From the NCBI GenBank assembly GCA_046757925.1, contig JBHHZE010000005.1, positions 40,681 to 104,680 of the forward strand: DNA of 64,000 nt. Reading direction: 5' to 3'. The notes beneath the pieces were generated by a model that worked only from the letters and a program-made list of their open reading frames with translations, was not told where the DNA came from and searched no databases. A program made the translations under genes and the position numbers. Below are positions 16,426 to 25,676 of this stretch, one piece after another (position 1 is the stretch's first letter; the number at the start of each line of letters is the position of its first letter). The DNA comes from JAZDCZ01 sp046757925. Its GTDB lineage: Bacteria > Gemmatimonadota > Gemmatimonadetes > Gemmatimonadales > GWC2-71-9.

Positions 16426-19163
16426 TGGGCACCTCCGCTCGTTACGCGCTCGGTCTTGTTCTTTTCGCGCCGCATGATGTCTTCCAACCGCGGCGCCGTG
16501 TCGATGTCGAAATAGACGATCCCGTCAACTAGCGTTTTCTCGACCACGCTCTGTGGATCGAATGGATGGCCCGACATGATCACGATATCGGCATCCTTGC
16601 CGATGTCGATGCTGCCGAGTCTATCGCCCATCGCGATGTCCTGAGCCGGGTTGAGGGTTACCATTCGGATCGCCTGTTCTTCGGAGACACCTCCGTATTT
16701 CATCGCCTTGGCGGCCTCTTGCAGCAATCTTCGGATGCGTTCGCCGCTATCGGAGTTGATTGACACCCTTACACCACGCTGCGTCATGAGCGCCGCATTG
16801 TACGGAATGGCGTCGTACGCCTCGAGTTTGTAGGCCCAGTTGTCGGCGAACGTGCTGGCGCCGGCACCGTGCGCCGCCAGTTCGTCCGCCACCTTGTATC
16901 CCTCCAGCACGTGCTGGAACGTGCCGATCTTGAACCCCAAAGAATCTGCCAGGTGTATGAGCATCAGGATCTCGTCGGACCTGTAACTGTGGCTGTGTAC
17001 CCGGATGGTGCCGTCCAAGATTCCGACGAGAGTTTCCAAGAATAGGTCGCGCCTGGGCTCGAGCGGTTCCTTCCCTTTCTTCGCGCGCTTGGCCTGCGCT
17101 TCATAATCGGTCCATTCCTGCTTGTACTCTATGGCCCGCTGAAACGCCTCTGCGATACTGTACTCCACACCCATCCGCGTCGCCGGGAACCGACGCGGCA
17201 CACCCCGCTGTCCGGCGGCACGGGATCGCTTGGGATTCTCGCCCAACGCGAACTTGATCCCCTGCGGTGCCCCCTCGAGCAACATCTGATCGGCGTTCAG
17301 GCCCCAGCGCAGCTTGATAACCGCATCCTGGCCGCCGATGGAGTTGGCGGAACCGTGCAGCAGATGTGCCGTCGTGACGCCTCCGGCCAGCGCCCGCCAA
17401 ATCTGAATGTCGTCATTCCGGACTTCGTCCCTTACGCGCACCTGCGGTGTCAGATTGTCGGTTCCTTCGTTGATACCCCCCTCGATAGCCATATGGGAGT
17501 GCGAGTCGATTATTCCCGGAATGACATACTTGCCGGACGCATCGATTACAGCGGCACCTTTGGGGACCGTGACGTTCGAACCGACCTGAGCGATCTTGCC
17601 ATTCCGCACAATGATGGTTGCGTTCTCGAGCGTTCCGTGCGACGCCGTCACCACGGTTGCGTTGGTGATTGCGACCAGTTGGGCCCTTGGGACCTCGGCA
17701 GGCGCGACGCGTATGGCAGGATGTACGGTCGGTCGCGAGGTCGCCTCGGTCGAGTCCTGCTTCTCCGCCTCACGTTGCCGGAAACGACCACCACGTCGTC
17801 GACCACCACGGCTGGCACTGCCACGACCGCCGGCCACCGTGCGGTCTCGGTCGATGACGAACCGCTCACCATCCACGAATACCGCCTCGATGTTCGTGGA
17901 GTCGTCAAACAGATCGCCGGATGCCACAACGAGATCGGCGATCTTGCCGCGCTCGACCGACCCCAGCCGGTCGGATACGCCGAGGATCCGAGCGGGTGCC
18001 AAGGTAAGCGCCCGGAGGGCCGCGTCGGGTGACAGACCCGCGTCGATCGCCTTACTGACAGCTCCCCTGAAATCGGCGGCACTTACGGTTCCGCCACCGG
18101 AGGTAAGGGCAAAACTGATTCCAGCCGAATCGAGCGCCGCGGCATTGTGCTGCACCAGCCATTCCAGATCGTCGTCCGAGGGGGGAACGTCGGGACGGGT
18201 ATAGAAGTACGACCGACCCGTCATCGATGTGGCCTCCTCGAAATCCAGCGAAACCAGCACCGGCCGGCCCTCCGCCTTCAGCAAATCGAGCGTCTGCCAA
18301 CCTTCACCGACACCCGAGAGCAGGTAGTTGAGACCGAATTCACGCGCGAGCTTCACCGCACGGCGGATATATCTGTTCCGGCCCGCATCGATGACAACCA
18401 GGCGCCGGCCTGCGGCATACGGGATGAGCGCCTCGGTTTTGGGGTCCAAGTTAGGACGCTCCAGGCCGCTCGGATTCCTCTGGTAGCGAGCGAGATTCTT
18501 GGCTAGGGTTTGCGCGTCCAGCATGCTCTGTCGCTCGTAAGACATGACGCCCATCAAGGTCGAGGGATACCGGCCCCGCACGCCCTCGAACCCCATGTGC
18601 AGTGCCACGGGCGAGCGCAGCACCATTTCGCCCGGTGCCTCGCCACGCAGATTGATGAGCGCACTCTGACCGCGGTAGGCCCCGCGGTTGGGGGCGACGA
18701 GTGCCGTGGTCACTCCCGCCCGGCGCCAGGCGGCAACCGATGGATCGGCGGGGAGTAGCTCCTCCCGAATCACGCGGTCGGGATCCAGTCCCTGGTAACG
18801 AGAGGTGTCTCGCTGTCCTCCGAAACCTCCGAAGCCGCCGGAGGGGCGTCGTCGTCGGCTCTGTCGCAGTGCCGCGTGGGATGCTGCGTCTATGAGGCCG
18901 GGGTACACCGTTTTCCCAGCGAGGTCGAGTACTCGGGCATCGGGCGGTACGCTCACCGACGCTCCGACATCGGCGATCAGCCCGTCTCGGATCACGACGG
19001 TGCCGTTTGCTACCGTTCTGCCCGATACCGTGACGATCCGGGCATTGGTCAGTGCCCACGTGTCTTGTTGTGCCAAGGCCGCCGGCGGCGCACCGAGAGT
19101 CGCCACGGCAGCAAACACCGCGACCAAAATTGGGGAACGGCCGGGCAGGAGTAGGTTCTTCAT
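16422..19163 (-). CDS. Secreted tandem amidohydrolase, two domains in one chain
   Basis: 913 residues from ATG 19163, which gives a clean signal peptide (LLLPGRSPILVAVFAAVATL). Domain 1 (about 30-430) has VRDGLIADVG-type strands but AGKTVYPGLIDAASHAAL at the metal site, that is, no HxH. A linker rich in Arg/Gly follows. Domain 2 (about 490-900) has YVIPGIIDSHSHMAIEG with HxH, HLLHGSANSIGG, IRVHSHSYRSDEI, FQHVLEGYK and SINSDSGER, an apparently active metal site. So one active and one degenerate domain are fused, with a second degenerate homologue next in the operon. Substrate unknown; imidazolonepropionase-like peptidases are the nearest group. Confidence 0.88.
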   Translation of the reverse strand: MKNLLLPGRSPILVAVFAAVATLGAPPAALAQQDTWALTNARIVTVSGRTVANGTVVIRDGLIADVGASVSVPPDARVLDLAGKTVYPGLIDAASHAALRQSRRRRPSGGFGGFGGQRDTSRYQGLDPDRVIREELLPADPSVAAWRRAGVTTALVAPNRGAYRGQSALINLRGEAPGEMVLRSPVALHMGFEGVRGRYPSTLMGVMSYERQSMLDAQTLAKNLARYQRNPSGLERPNLDPKTEALIPYAAGRRLVVIDAGRNRYIRRAVKLAREFGLNYLLSGVGEGWQTLDLLKAEGRPVLVSLDFEEATSMTGRSYFYTRPDVPPSDDDLEWLVQHNAAALDSAGISFALTSGGGTVSAADFRGAVSKAIDAGLSPDAALRALTLAPARILGVSDRLGSVERGKIADLVVASGDLFDDSTNIEAVFVDGERFVIDRDRTVAGGRGSASRGGRRRGGRFRQREAEKQDSTEATSRPTVHPAIRVAPAEVPRAQLVAITNATVVTASHGTLENATIIVRNGKIAQVGSNVTVPKGAAVIDASGKYVIPGIIDSHSHMAIEGGINEGTDNLTPQVRVRDEVRNDDIQIWRALAGGVTTAHLLHGSANSIGGQDAVIKLRWGLNADQMLLEGAPQGIKFALGENPKRSRAAGQRGVPRRFPATRMGVEYSIAEAFQRAIEYKQEWTDYEAQAKRAKKGKEPLEPRRDLFLETLVGILDGTIRVHSHSYRSDEILMLIHLADSLGFKIGTFQHVLEGYKVADELAAHGAGASTFADNWAYKLEAYDAIPYNAALMTQRGVRVSINSDSGERIRRLLQEAAKAMKYGGVSEEQAIRMVTLNPAQDIAMGDRLGSIDIGKDADIVIMSGHPFDPQSVVEKTLVDGIVYFDIDTAPRLEDIMRREKNKTERVTSGGAQ

Positions 19164-19446
19164 AGTCCGCTCGTTGCTCTGGGGGTTGCGTGGCTCGGGT
19201 CGCAAGATCATTCAAAGGGATTCTCCGTGGACTACGCAGAGCCGAGCCGAACTGTTGACTCTGTACCCTTAAGGTATTGTGCATCCCACAGATCCGCGAT
19301 TCCCAAGAGGCGGCGCGTCGGGCACGCAGCTTTGGGCTATTGGCCGAGTGGGCGTTCAATGGGTATCTTAGCATCGTGGGAAGCGATATCGCACTTTTTC
19401 TTATGCCGTCGAGTGTCGAATTGTCATTCTTGAGTACCTTGCCGTA

Positions 19447-21945
19447 ATGGCTACCGGCTCAACCTGCACCCAGTGCGGTGCGGTGGTCGAACCAGGGTCC
19501 CGGTTCTGCAAGCAATGCGGGATGGACGTTTCTGGTCCGCAAAGCCAACTGGGAACCGAGCAGATGAAGGCGGGGGGAGAAGCGACCGCCGTGTTCCAGC
19601 GTACCATGTTGGACGCTCTGACCGAGGCTACACTGGGCGACTACGAGATCCTCGCCGAGTTGGGCCAGGGCGGCATGGCCACGGTTTTCCTCGCACACGA
19701 CATTCAACTGGATCGCAAGGTTGCCATCAAGGTCATGTCCCCGGCCCTGTTGGAGGGCGAGGGAATGATCGAGCGGTTCAAGTTGGAGGCGCGAACGGCT
19801 GCCTCTCTCAGCCATCCCCATATCATTCCCATCTTTGCGGTGCGTGAGACCAAAGAACTCCTGTTCTTTGTGATGAAGTTCGTTGAAGGGCGGCCGCTGG
19901 ATTCGATTATCAAAGAAATCGGGCCCCTTCCGATCCCCATGGTGCGAACGATTCTCAGCAAGGTCGGCGAGTCCTTGGGGTACGCTCACAGGAACGGCGT
20001 CGTGCATCGTGACATCAAGCCGGCCAATATCATGATCGATGTCGAGGGCATGCCGGTGGTAACCGACTTCGGGATTGCCAAGGTCGCCGACAAGCAGGGC
20101 TTGACGATGACCGGCGCGACGATCGGAACGCCAACGTACATGAGCCCCGAGCAGTGCATGGCGGGTGCAATCACGGGCGCATCGGACCAGTACTCGCTCG
20201 GTGTGGTGGCCTACGAGATGTTGACGGGGAAGCCGCCGTTCGATGCCGACACGGTGATGACGATCATGTACATGCATTGTCATGAGGACCCAAGGGAGGT
20301 GACGGAAATAAGGACCGACTGTCCGGAGCCTCTTCCCTCCACCGTACTGCGCATGCTGGCCAAGAAGCCCGAGGATCGCTGGCCGTCGATGGAAGAGGCT
20401 ATAGCCAACTTGGGTGGCGCGGGCGCGCTGTCATTCGATCATCCGGTTCGGACGCAGATGATTGACCTCGCAAAGGCGGGGATGAACGAGGAGATCCTGA
20501 AGCGGGTCAGTACACCGCGCAGTCCGATACCAGTGGGGGTGACGGGCCGCGCAGGTGGCGGACCGGCGTCGCATCCCGAGGCAGCGACTGTAAAGATGGA
20601 GTCGGCTCCGCGAACCTCCGTGGGAGGTACGCTCCCACCGCAGAAGCGGCGGGCGGGATGGATCATAGGTGGACTGGCCGTGGCTGCTGCGGCCGGCGCG
20701 GTAGTTTGGCTCGCGCCGTGGCGGGGCGAATCCGAGTCCGTCCCAGCTGGCCCCGCACGGGCCCAGGTCGCACAGCCGGCCGGCGTTGTGCGATTACAGC
20801 TCACACCCGTCCCGGGCGAACTCACGGTCGGATCCTCTGTGCAGCTAAGCGCCACAGCACTGGATGGGGCAAACAATGCGGTCGCGGGAGTTAGTATTTC
20901 TTGGACCTCGGGAGATACTTCTGTCGCGACTGTCTCTGCGGCGGGTATGGTATTCGCTCGGGCACCTGGTACCACCGTCGTAACGGCGAGCAGCCGAGAT
21001 CAATCAGCGACCACGGAGGTATCGGTGGGCCGGCCCGCGCAAGTGTCGGAGCCCGCCCGGCCACGTGCGACCAGGGCCGCGGTGGTGTCCATCAATGTCT
21101 TCAATCCTCCCGCGTCGGTGGTGATGGGTACCACCGCCCAACTGCGTGCCGTACCGCGGGATAAGTCCAGAAATCCGCTCCCTGACAGACAGGTCGTATG
21201 GAAATCCAATGATCCCAGTGTAGGGAGAATAGATGCGGCGACCGGAGTATTGACGGGCGTTTCGGCCGGTACTGTGATTGTCACGGCGTCGAGTGAGGGG
21301 AAGTCGGCCAGCGCCACTCTGAAGATACTTCCAGAGCCTGTGGTTTTCGTATCCATCGTACCCTCGAATCCTCCTCCGTTGACAGTGGGTCAGACCGTGC
21401 GGTTAGCGGCAACCGGCCTCAGCGCGCGCAATACGCAGCTTTCGGGACGAGGTGTGGAGTGGAGCAGTAGCAATACCCATGTCGCGACTGTGACGGACGG
21501 GCTCGTGATAGCACACGCTGCCGGCACGACCAGCATTACCGCAGAAATCGATGGGAAGATCGGCTCGGCGACCGTAAGCGTCAACGCGGCGCCGGTGACG
21601 ACACCCGAACCGGTGAACGATCGCCAGGCGATTTCGGACGTGATACAACTGTACGCGCGCGCCCTGGAATTGCATGACATGCAGCAGGTGAGACGGATCC
21701 ACCCGGGACTGACGTCGAAGCAGGAGAGTGACCTTAGGCGTTCACTCGATATCATGAAAGACCTGAAGGTAGCGCTCGAGATCAGCGACCTTGCGATCAA
21801 CGGAGATCAGGCAGAGGCGACTCTGAGCGGGTCCTACAAGTTCCGTAACACGGCGTCGGGTAGGGACGAGAACACTTCAGTGACGTTCCACATGACTCTG
21901 CGGCGCGGCCCGAACGGCTGGCGCATCACCGAAACCAGCAACTGA
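19447..21945 (+). CDS. Transmembrane Ser/Thr protein kinase with zinc ribbon, Ig-like and SnoaL-like regions
   Basis: 832 residues. Residues 7-24 hold a CxxC/CxxC zinc ribbon. The kinase domain (about 64-320) has GQGGMATV, Lys95, HRDIKPAN (Asp189), DFG (207-209) and MSPEQ, all catalytic elements present. A single membrane helix lies at about 404-424. Outside the cytoplasm are three Ig-like BIG2 domains (about 448-528, 547-631, 635-716) and a C-terminal NTF2/SnoaL-like domain (about 722-832). The layout predicts a receptor kinase sensing something in the periplasm or at the wall. It stands alone, followed at 20 bp by an Ig-like cytochrome gene. Confidence 0.92.
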   Translation: MATGSTCTQCGAVVEPGSRFCKQCGMDVSGPQSQLGTEQMKAGGEATAVFQRTMLDALTEATLGDYEILAELGQGGMATVFLAHDIQLDRKVAIKVMSPALLEGEGMIERFKLEARTAASLSHPHIIPIFAVRETKELLFFVMKFVEGRPLDSIIKEIGPLPIPMVRTILSKVGESLGYAHRNGVVHRDIKPANIMIDVEGMPVVTDFGIAKVADKQGLTMTGATIGTPTYMSPEQCMAGAITGASDQYSLGVVAYEMLTGKPPFDADTVMTIMYMHCHEDPREVTEIRTDCPEPLPSTVLRMLAKKPEDRWPSMEEAIANLGGAGALSFDHPVRTQMIDLAKAGMNEEILKRVSTPRSPIPVGVTGRAGGGPASHPEAATVKMESAPRTSVGGTLPPQKRRAGWIIGGLAVAAAAGAVVWLAPWRGESESVPAGPARAQVAQPAGVVRLQLTPVPGELTVGSSVQLSATALDGANNAVAGVSISWTSGDTSVATVSAAGMVFARAPGTTVVTASSRDQSATTEVSVGRPAQVSEPARPRATRAAVVSINVFNPPASVVMGTTAQLRAVPRDKSRNPLPDRQVVWKSNDPSVGRIDAATGVLTGVSAGTVIVTASSEGKSASATLKILPEPVVFVSIVPSNPPPLTVGQTVRLAATGLSARNTQLSGRGVEWSSSNTHVATVTDGLVIAHAAGTTSITAEIDGKIGSATVSVNAAPVTTPEPVNDRQAISDVIQLYARALELHDMQQVRRIHPGLTSKQESDLRRSLDIMKDLKVALEISDLAINGDQAEATLSGSYKFRNTASGRDENTSVTFHMTLRRGPNGWRITETSN

Positions 21946-21964
21946 CGTTGGGAACCACTAGATA

Positions 21965-23281
21965 ATGGATGCACTGCGAAGCCGTTCGTGGTTGGTCGTG
22001 CTGTATGGTGCCACCACTATTTCGACGCTCTCTTGCTTTGGGGACAGCCCAACAATCGGGCCCGGAGAGATAGTTGCCGTTCGGGTCTTTCCGGACACCA
22101 TACTGCTCGCGGTTGGTGAGGACAGTTCGTTCAGTGCGGTCGCCCTGGATGCGAGCGTTGCTGCAGTCGCCGGTGGACCACCTTCCTGGTCTAGTGAGCC
22201 TATGCAGGTGGCCACGATCAGTAACACGGGAGTGGTACAGGCGGTGGGTCTGGGAACCGCCACCGTAACGGCGGTGATAGAGGGAGCGAGCGGCTCTGCT
22301 ACCGTGGTGGTCGCTCCCCCTGCCATCGCGCTCACTCCCGGCTCGGTGGTTATCGGTGCCGTTGCGGGAGGTGCGGATCCACCCTCTCAGACGGTGGCCG
22401 TGACCAACACAGGCCCCGGCATCCTGAATGGTCTCACGGTCGATCCCATCGCGTACGGCGGACCGGTTCAGGGCTGGCTCCAGGCTGCTTTGGCTTCCGA
22501 CAGCGCTCCGACGGATCTCGTGCTTCAGGCCTCCACCGGTACCCTGCTTCCCGGATCCTACACCGCCACCGTCTCGGTGCGATCGGCAGTGGCTGGCAAC
22601 AGTCCCCAGTCGGTTGACGTGACGTTTACGGTGACCGCGCCACCCGCCGGCAATCCCGGGCAGCTGGTGGTTGTTACTCAGCCTGCGGGGGCGACGGCAA
22701 ACGTGGCCTTTTCGACCCAGCCTGTCGTGGAAATCCGCGATAGTGCAGGTACCCGGGTGTTTGCCGCGACCGATCCGGTCACGGCGAGCGTATTCAGCGG
22801 GAACGGCGTGGTTCTCGGAACTACAACGGTGGTCCCGGTCAACGGACAGGCGACATTCACGGATTTGGTGATTCGTGGTCCCCAGACCGCGGGTGATTCA
22901 CTCGGAACAGGGAATCATCAGTTGCAGTTCAGTGCGACAGGTCTCACCTCGGCCACATCAGCAGCGTTCGATGTCCGGGTGTCGTTCTCCTACAACGTAC
23001 AGTACCTGTTTCGTGACCTGACTTTTGGTGCCACATGCCTGCAATGCCACAGCACGTTCAACACGACGGCGGGCCTCGTTGGTCAACCCCCGTCGCTCAA
23101 TTCGGGCAGTTGCGGTACGCTGGTCGTGGCGTCGAACGCGAACGGTAGTTTCTTGATGCAGAAGCTCGATGGCACTCAACCGGCCGGGTGTGGAGTGGTC
23201 ATGCCGCTCACGGGCACGCTGTCGACCCTCCTGCGTGACATCGTGCGCAACTGGATCAATCAGGGGGCGAATAACAACTAG
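21965..23281 (+). CDS. Ig-like lipoprotein-like protein with C-terminal c-type cytochrome motif
   Basis: 438 residues. The hydrophobic N-terminus ends in TISTLSCFGDS, a weak lipobox. A BIG2 Ig-like domain follows (about 32-120), then a BACON-like/Ig-like segment (about 124-225) and a third beta domain (about 235-340). The C-terminus has GATCLQCHSTFN, a CxxCH haem site, then MPLTGTLS and RNWINQGANNN, the tail typical of planctomycete-type cytochrome domains. It is probably surface-exposed. It lies 19 bp after the receptor kinase, which shares the same Ig-like fold, so the two may work together. Confidence 0.8.
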   Translation: MDALRSRSWLVVLYGATTISTLSCFGDSPTIGPGEIVAVRVFPDTILLAVGEDSSFSAVALDASVAAVAGGPPSWSSEPMQVATISNTGVVQAVGLGTATVTAVIEGASGSATVVVAPPAIALTPGSVVIGAVAGGADPPSQTVAVTNTGPGILNGLTVDPIAYGGPVQGWLQAALASDSAPTDLVLQASTGTLLPGSYTATVSVRSAVAGNSPQSVDVTFTVTAPPAGNPGQLVVVTQPAGATANVAFSTQPVVEIRDSAGTRVFAATDPVTASVFSGNGVVLGTTTVVPVNGQATFTDLVIRGPQTAGDSLGTGNHQLQFSATGLTSATSAAFDVRVSFSYNVQYLFRDLTFGATCLQCHSTFNTTAGLVGQPPSLNSGSCGTLVVASNANGSFLMQKLDGTQPAGCGVVMPLTGTLSTLLRDIVRNWINQGANNN

Positions 23282-24573
23282 AAGTTGTACTCCAAACCCG
23301 CCGTCCACACTACGTCGGGCTGCAGGCCGGTTTCGGTGAGAGGGAAGATCGCGTTTGTGACCAGCACGGTTCCTCCACGCAGGGTGAACTTCATTCCTAC
23401 AGATGCATTGACGATGTTGGCACGCCGCTCAACGATGGGGGACGACTGAACCTCGCGGCGGAAAGGTTGGTCGTATGTTATCGGCCCCGGCAATGAGTTC
23501 TTGTCCGCTCCTATCTGCCACTCGGTGAGAACGTCGAATGCGAGTGTCGCCCAGGAAGTCATCAGGTTGTCGAATCCGATGGTCGCGAGGGCGGCGTCGT
23601 TCTGTTCGTTAGCGGCCCGGACCACATATCCCGCGTTCAAGTGAGGTGCAAACGCGCCGAACTGAGCCGATACGACTGCCAGCGCTCTACCGGAGGCATC
23701 TCCGGCGCCCAACAGGTCCTCCTCGTCACCAGTAGCGAATCGCACGTCTCCCAGGAGTGCCGCGCCCACCTTCGGAGACTGTCCCAGGTTGATTTTGATC
23801 CGCGCCGCCACATCTCCAATCCCGGTTGCCGAGCCATCGATCGATGAGGCGGCCCGCAGAACCGGGTCGGCAATCGATCCCCCAAAGAAATGGAACGCGG
23901 TAGATCCAAACGGCATGATCTGAGCCTCGCTACTTCCCTTGAGCGACGTCCTGACGAACGGCAACGCGACTCCGATGTCGATGAAATCGGTGATACCATA
24001 AGTCATGAACACCGATGTCACCAATACATCGATGTCGAGGCCCATGGTAACGTCGATAACATCGTTCTCGAATTCCGGGTCACCCAGCGTGCCCGCGTTA
24101 CTGACGTCTTCATGCACGAAGTTGAGTGACAGATTGTCAGCCGGGACTCCGTTCAGGGTCGTGAAGTGCGCGCCGGACACGTTGGCTCCTACGAAGAACT
24201 TGCCCCTGCCCAGCGTCTGAGCCCGCTCGGCGAATATGGGCCCCGCTGATGTGGAAGTACGGACCGGCAGGCCACCCACGAAGCTGAAGGTGGCACCGCT
24301 GCTGGTGGCGCTGATCGGCGTGTTCGACACGCTCTGTCCGATAGCGTTCGTAATGAACGAGATGATTGCCGCATTGCCTGAGGCGAAAGCCGGGAGGAAA
24401 TGGTCGCCGTGGCCCGTGCCGGCGTTTATCGAGCCGTCCAGGCAAAGCAGGCCATCGCAGTTCCCGAACCTGAAGAGGTCGGAGACCCTATCGCGTAATT
24501 TTGCACTACTCTGTGCCAGTAGAGGGGACGCGATTATAGAACTCAGGGTGTACAGTATGACAACACGCAGCAT
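23278..24573 (-). CDS. Outer-membrane beta-barrel protein (transporter-like)
   Basis: 431 residues with a signal peptide cleaved near SPLLAQ. The chain is rich in alternating hydrophobic strands, contains FGNCDGLLCLDGS, GKFFVGANVSGAHF, TYGITDFIDIGVALPFV and VGMKFTLRGGTVLVTNAIFPL, and ends in LEYNF, the terminal Phe used for BAM-dependent insertion. It resembles the phenol MetA-degradation/transporter-type barrels. It converges on the preceding gene with a 4-bp overlap. No partner nearby indicates a substrate. Confidence 0.78.
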   Translation of the reverse strand: MLRVVILYTLSSIIASPLLAQSSAKLRDRVSDLFRFGNCDGLLCLDGSINAGTGHGDHFLPAFASGNAAIISFITNAIGQSVSNTPISATSSGATFSFVGGLPVRTSTSAGPIFAERAQTLGRGKFFVGANVSGAHFTTLNGVPADNLSLNFVHEDVSNAGTLGDPEFENDVIDVTMGLDIDVLVTSVFMTYGITDFIDIGVALPFVRTSLKGSSEAQIMPFGSTAFHFFGGSIADPVLRAASSIDGSATGIGDVAARIKINLGQSPKVGAALLGDVRFATGDEEDLLGAGDASGRALAVVSAQFGAFAPHLNAGYVVRAANEQNDAALATIGFDNLMTSWATLAFDVLTEWQIGADKNSLPGPITYDQPFRREVQSSPIVERRANIVNASVGMKFTLRGGTVLVTNAIFPLTETGLQPDVVWTAGLEYNF

Positions 24574-24638
24574 TGCGGATGCTCCCGAGTGACGGTGTGA
24601 GGAGAGAGTATACAGTGAGGACGTTAGGACGGCAAATG

Positions 24639-25574
24639 CTAGCGCTGCGACGACGAGTCACGTGTCACGAGGCCCACGGGCACCGCGACGAGTCGAGGAA
24701 CTTCCTCTCCGTGCAGCCGTCTTGATACCAGCTCGACCGTCCGGCGGCCGATCTCCACGGGGTCTTGAGCCGCATCGGCCTCCAGTGCCGTATGCCCGGC
24801 TATTGCGGTGCGGGCTTCGGGTGTGGCGTCGTATCCCACTATGATCACGTCGTTCCGTCCAGCTGCCTGTAGCGACGCCAGAGCTCCCAACGCGCAGTCG
24901 TCGTTGGAGCCGAAGATCGCATCGATGTGCGCCGCACCGGCGATCAGATTGTCGGTCTTCTGTTTCGCCACGTCCCGCAACCCGCGCTCGACCGCCGGGG
25001 CCGCAACGACGCGAATTCCCGGATAGGCGGCGAGCGCCATCCTAAACCCGGCTACACGATCTTGCACGCTTGCAACAGTCGGCTGATCGAGAATCGCGAC
25101 GTTGCCGTGTCCACCAAGACGCTGGGCGACGTAGTCGCCCAATAGTCGGCCGCCCTGCTCGTTGTCGCTCGCAACGTGCGATTCGATTCTGCCGGCGTCG
25201 GCCGCAATATCGGCCGTAAACACGGGAATCCCGGCGTCGTTGGCCTCCTGCACCGCGCTCACGATCCCGCTGGAGTTTACCGGCGCGATGACTATTGCAT
25301 CCATGCCCTGGGTGATGAAGTTCTGGACCTGTGCCGTCTGCCGCGCCAGGTCCCACTCACCCGCTACAATGTGCAACTCGGGACCGAGACTGTCCGCCGC
25401 CTGTCGCATACCGCGCTTCAGATCCTGATAGAAAACATGGGCTTCGGTTAGTAACGTAATTCCCACTCGTGGAGCATTGTCCTCTCGTCCTCCCACACAA
25501 GCTGCAATGGTCAAAGCCGCAACGAGAGGAACGGCCGTCAACACTCCTCGAGCATGCAGGGAAACAATTCTCAT
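24639..25574 (-). CDS. Ribose-type sugar-binding lipoprotein of an ABC transporter
   Basis: 311 residues. A lipobox (TIAACVG) marks a lipoprotein. The mature part is a periplasmic-binding protein of the RbsB type: VGITLLTEAHVFYQDLKRG, ITQGMDAIVIAPVNSSG, GIPVFTADIAA, HVASDNEQGGRLLGDY and IFGSNDDCALGALASLQ. It should capture a monosaccharide or related ligand. The only transporter partner in the window is the truncated ATPase at 26912-27331, on the same strand beyond an opposing M19 gene; no permease is present, so the binding protein appears orphaned. Confidence 0.88.
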   Translation of the reverse strand: MRIVSLHARGVLTAVPLVAALTIAACVGGREDNAPRVGITLLTEAHVFYQDLKRGMRQAADSLGPELHIVAGEWDLARQTAQVQNFITQGMDAIVIAPVNSSGIVSAVQEANDAGIPVFTADIAADAGRIESHVASDNEQGGRLLGDYVAQRLGGHGNVAILDQPTVASVQDRVAGFRMALAAYPGIRVVAAPAVERGLRDVAKQKTDNLIAGAAHIDAIFGSNDDCALGALASLQAAGRNDVIIVGYDATPEARTAIAGHTALEADAAQDPVEIGRRTVELVSRRLHGEEVPRLVAVPVGLVTRDSSSQR

Positions 25575-25676
25575 TCGCGTTCCACCGCCTCAGGATTTTC
25601 TAGTCCCTCAATTATACTTGTTTAAGAGCGGTGAGGGAGCAAGTAACTTCAAGACTGTACTCGGGCCGAGGAAAAC

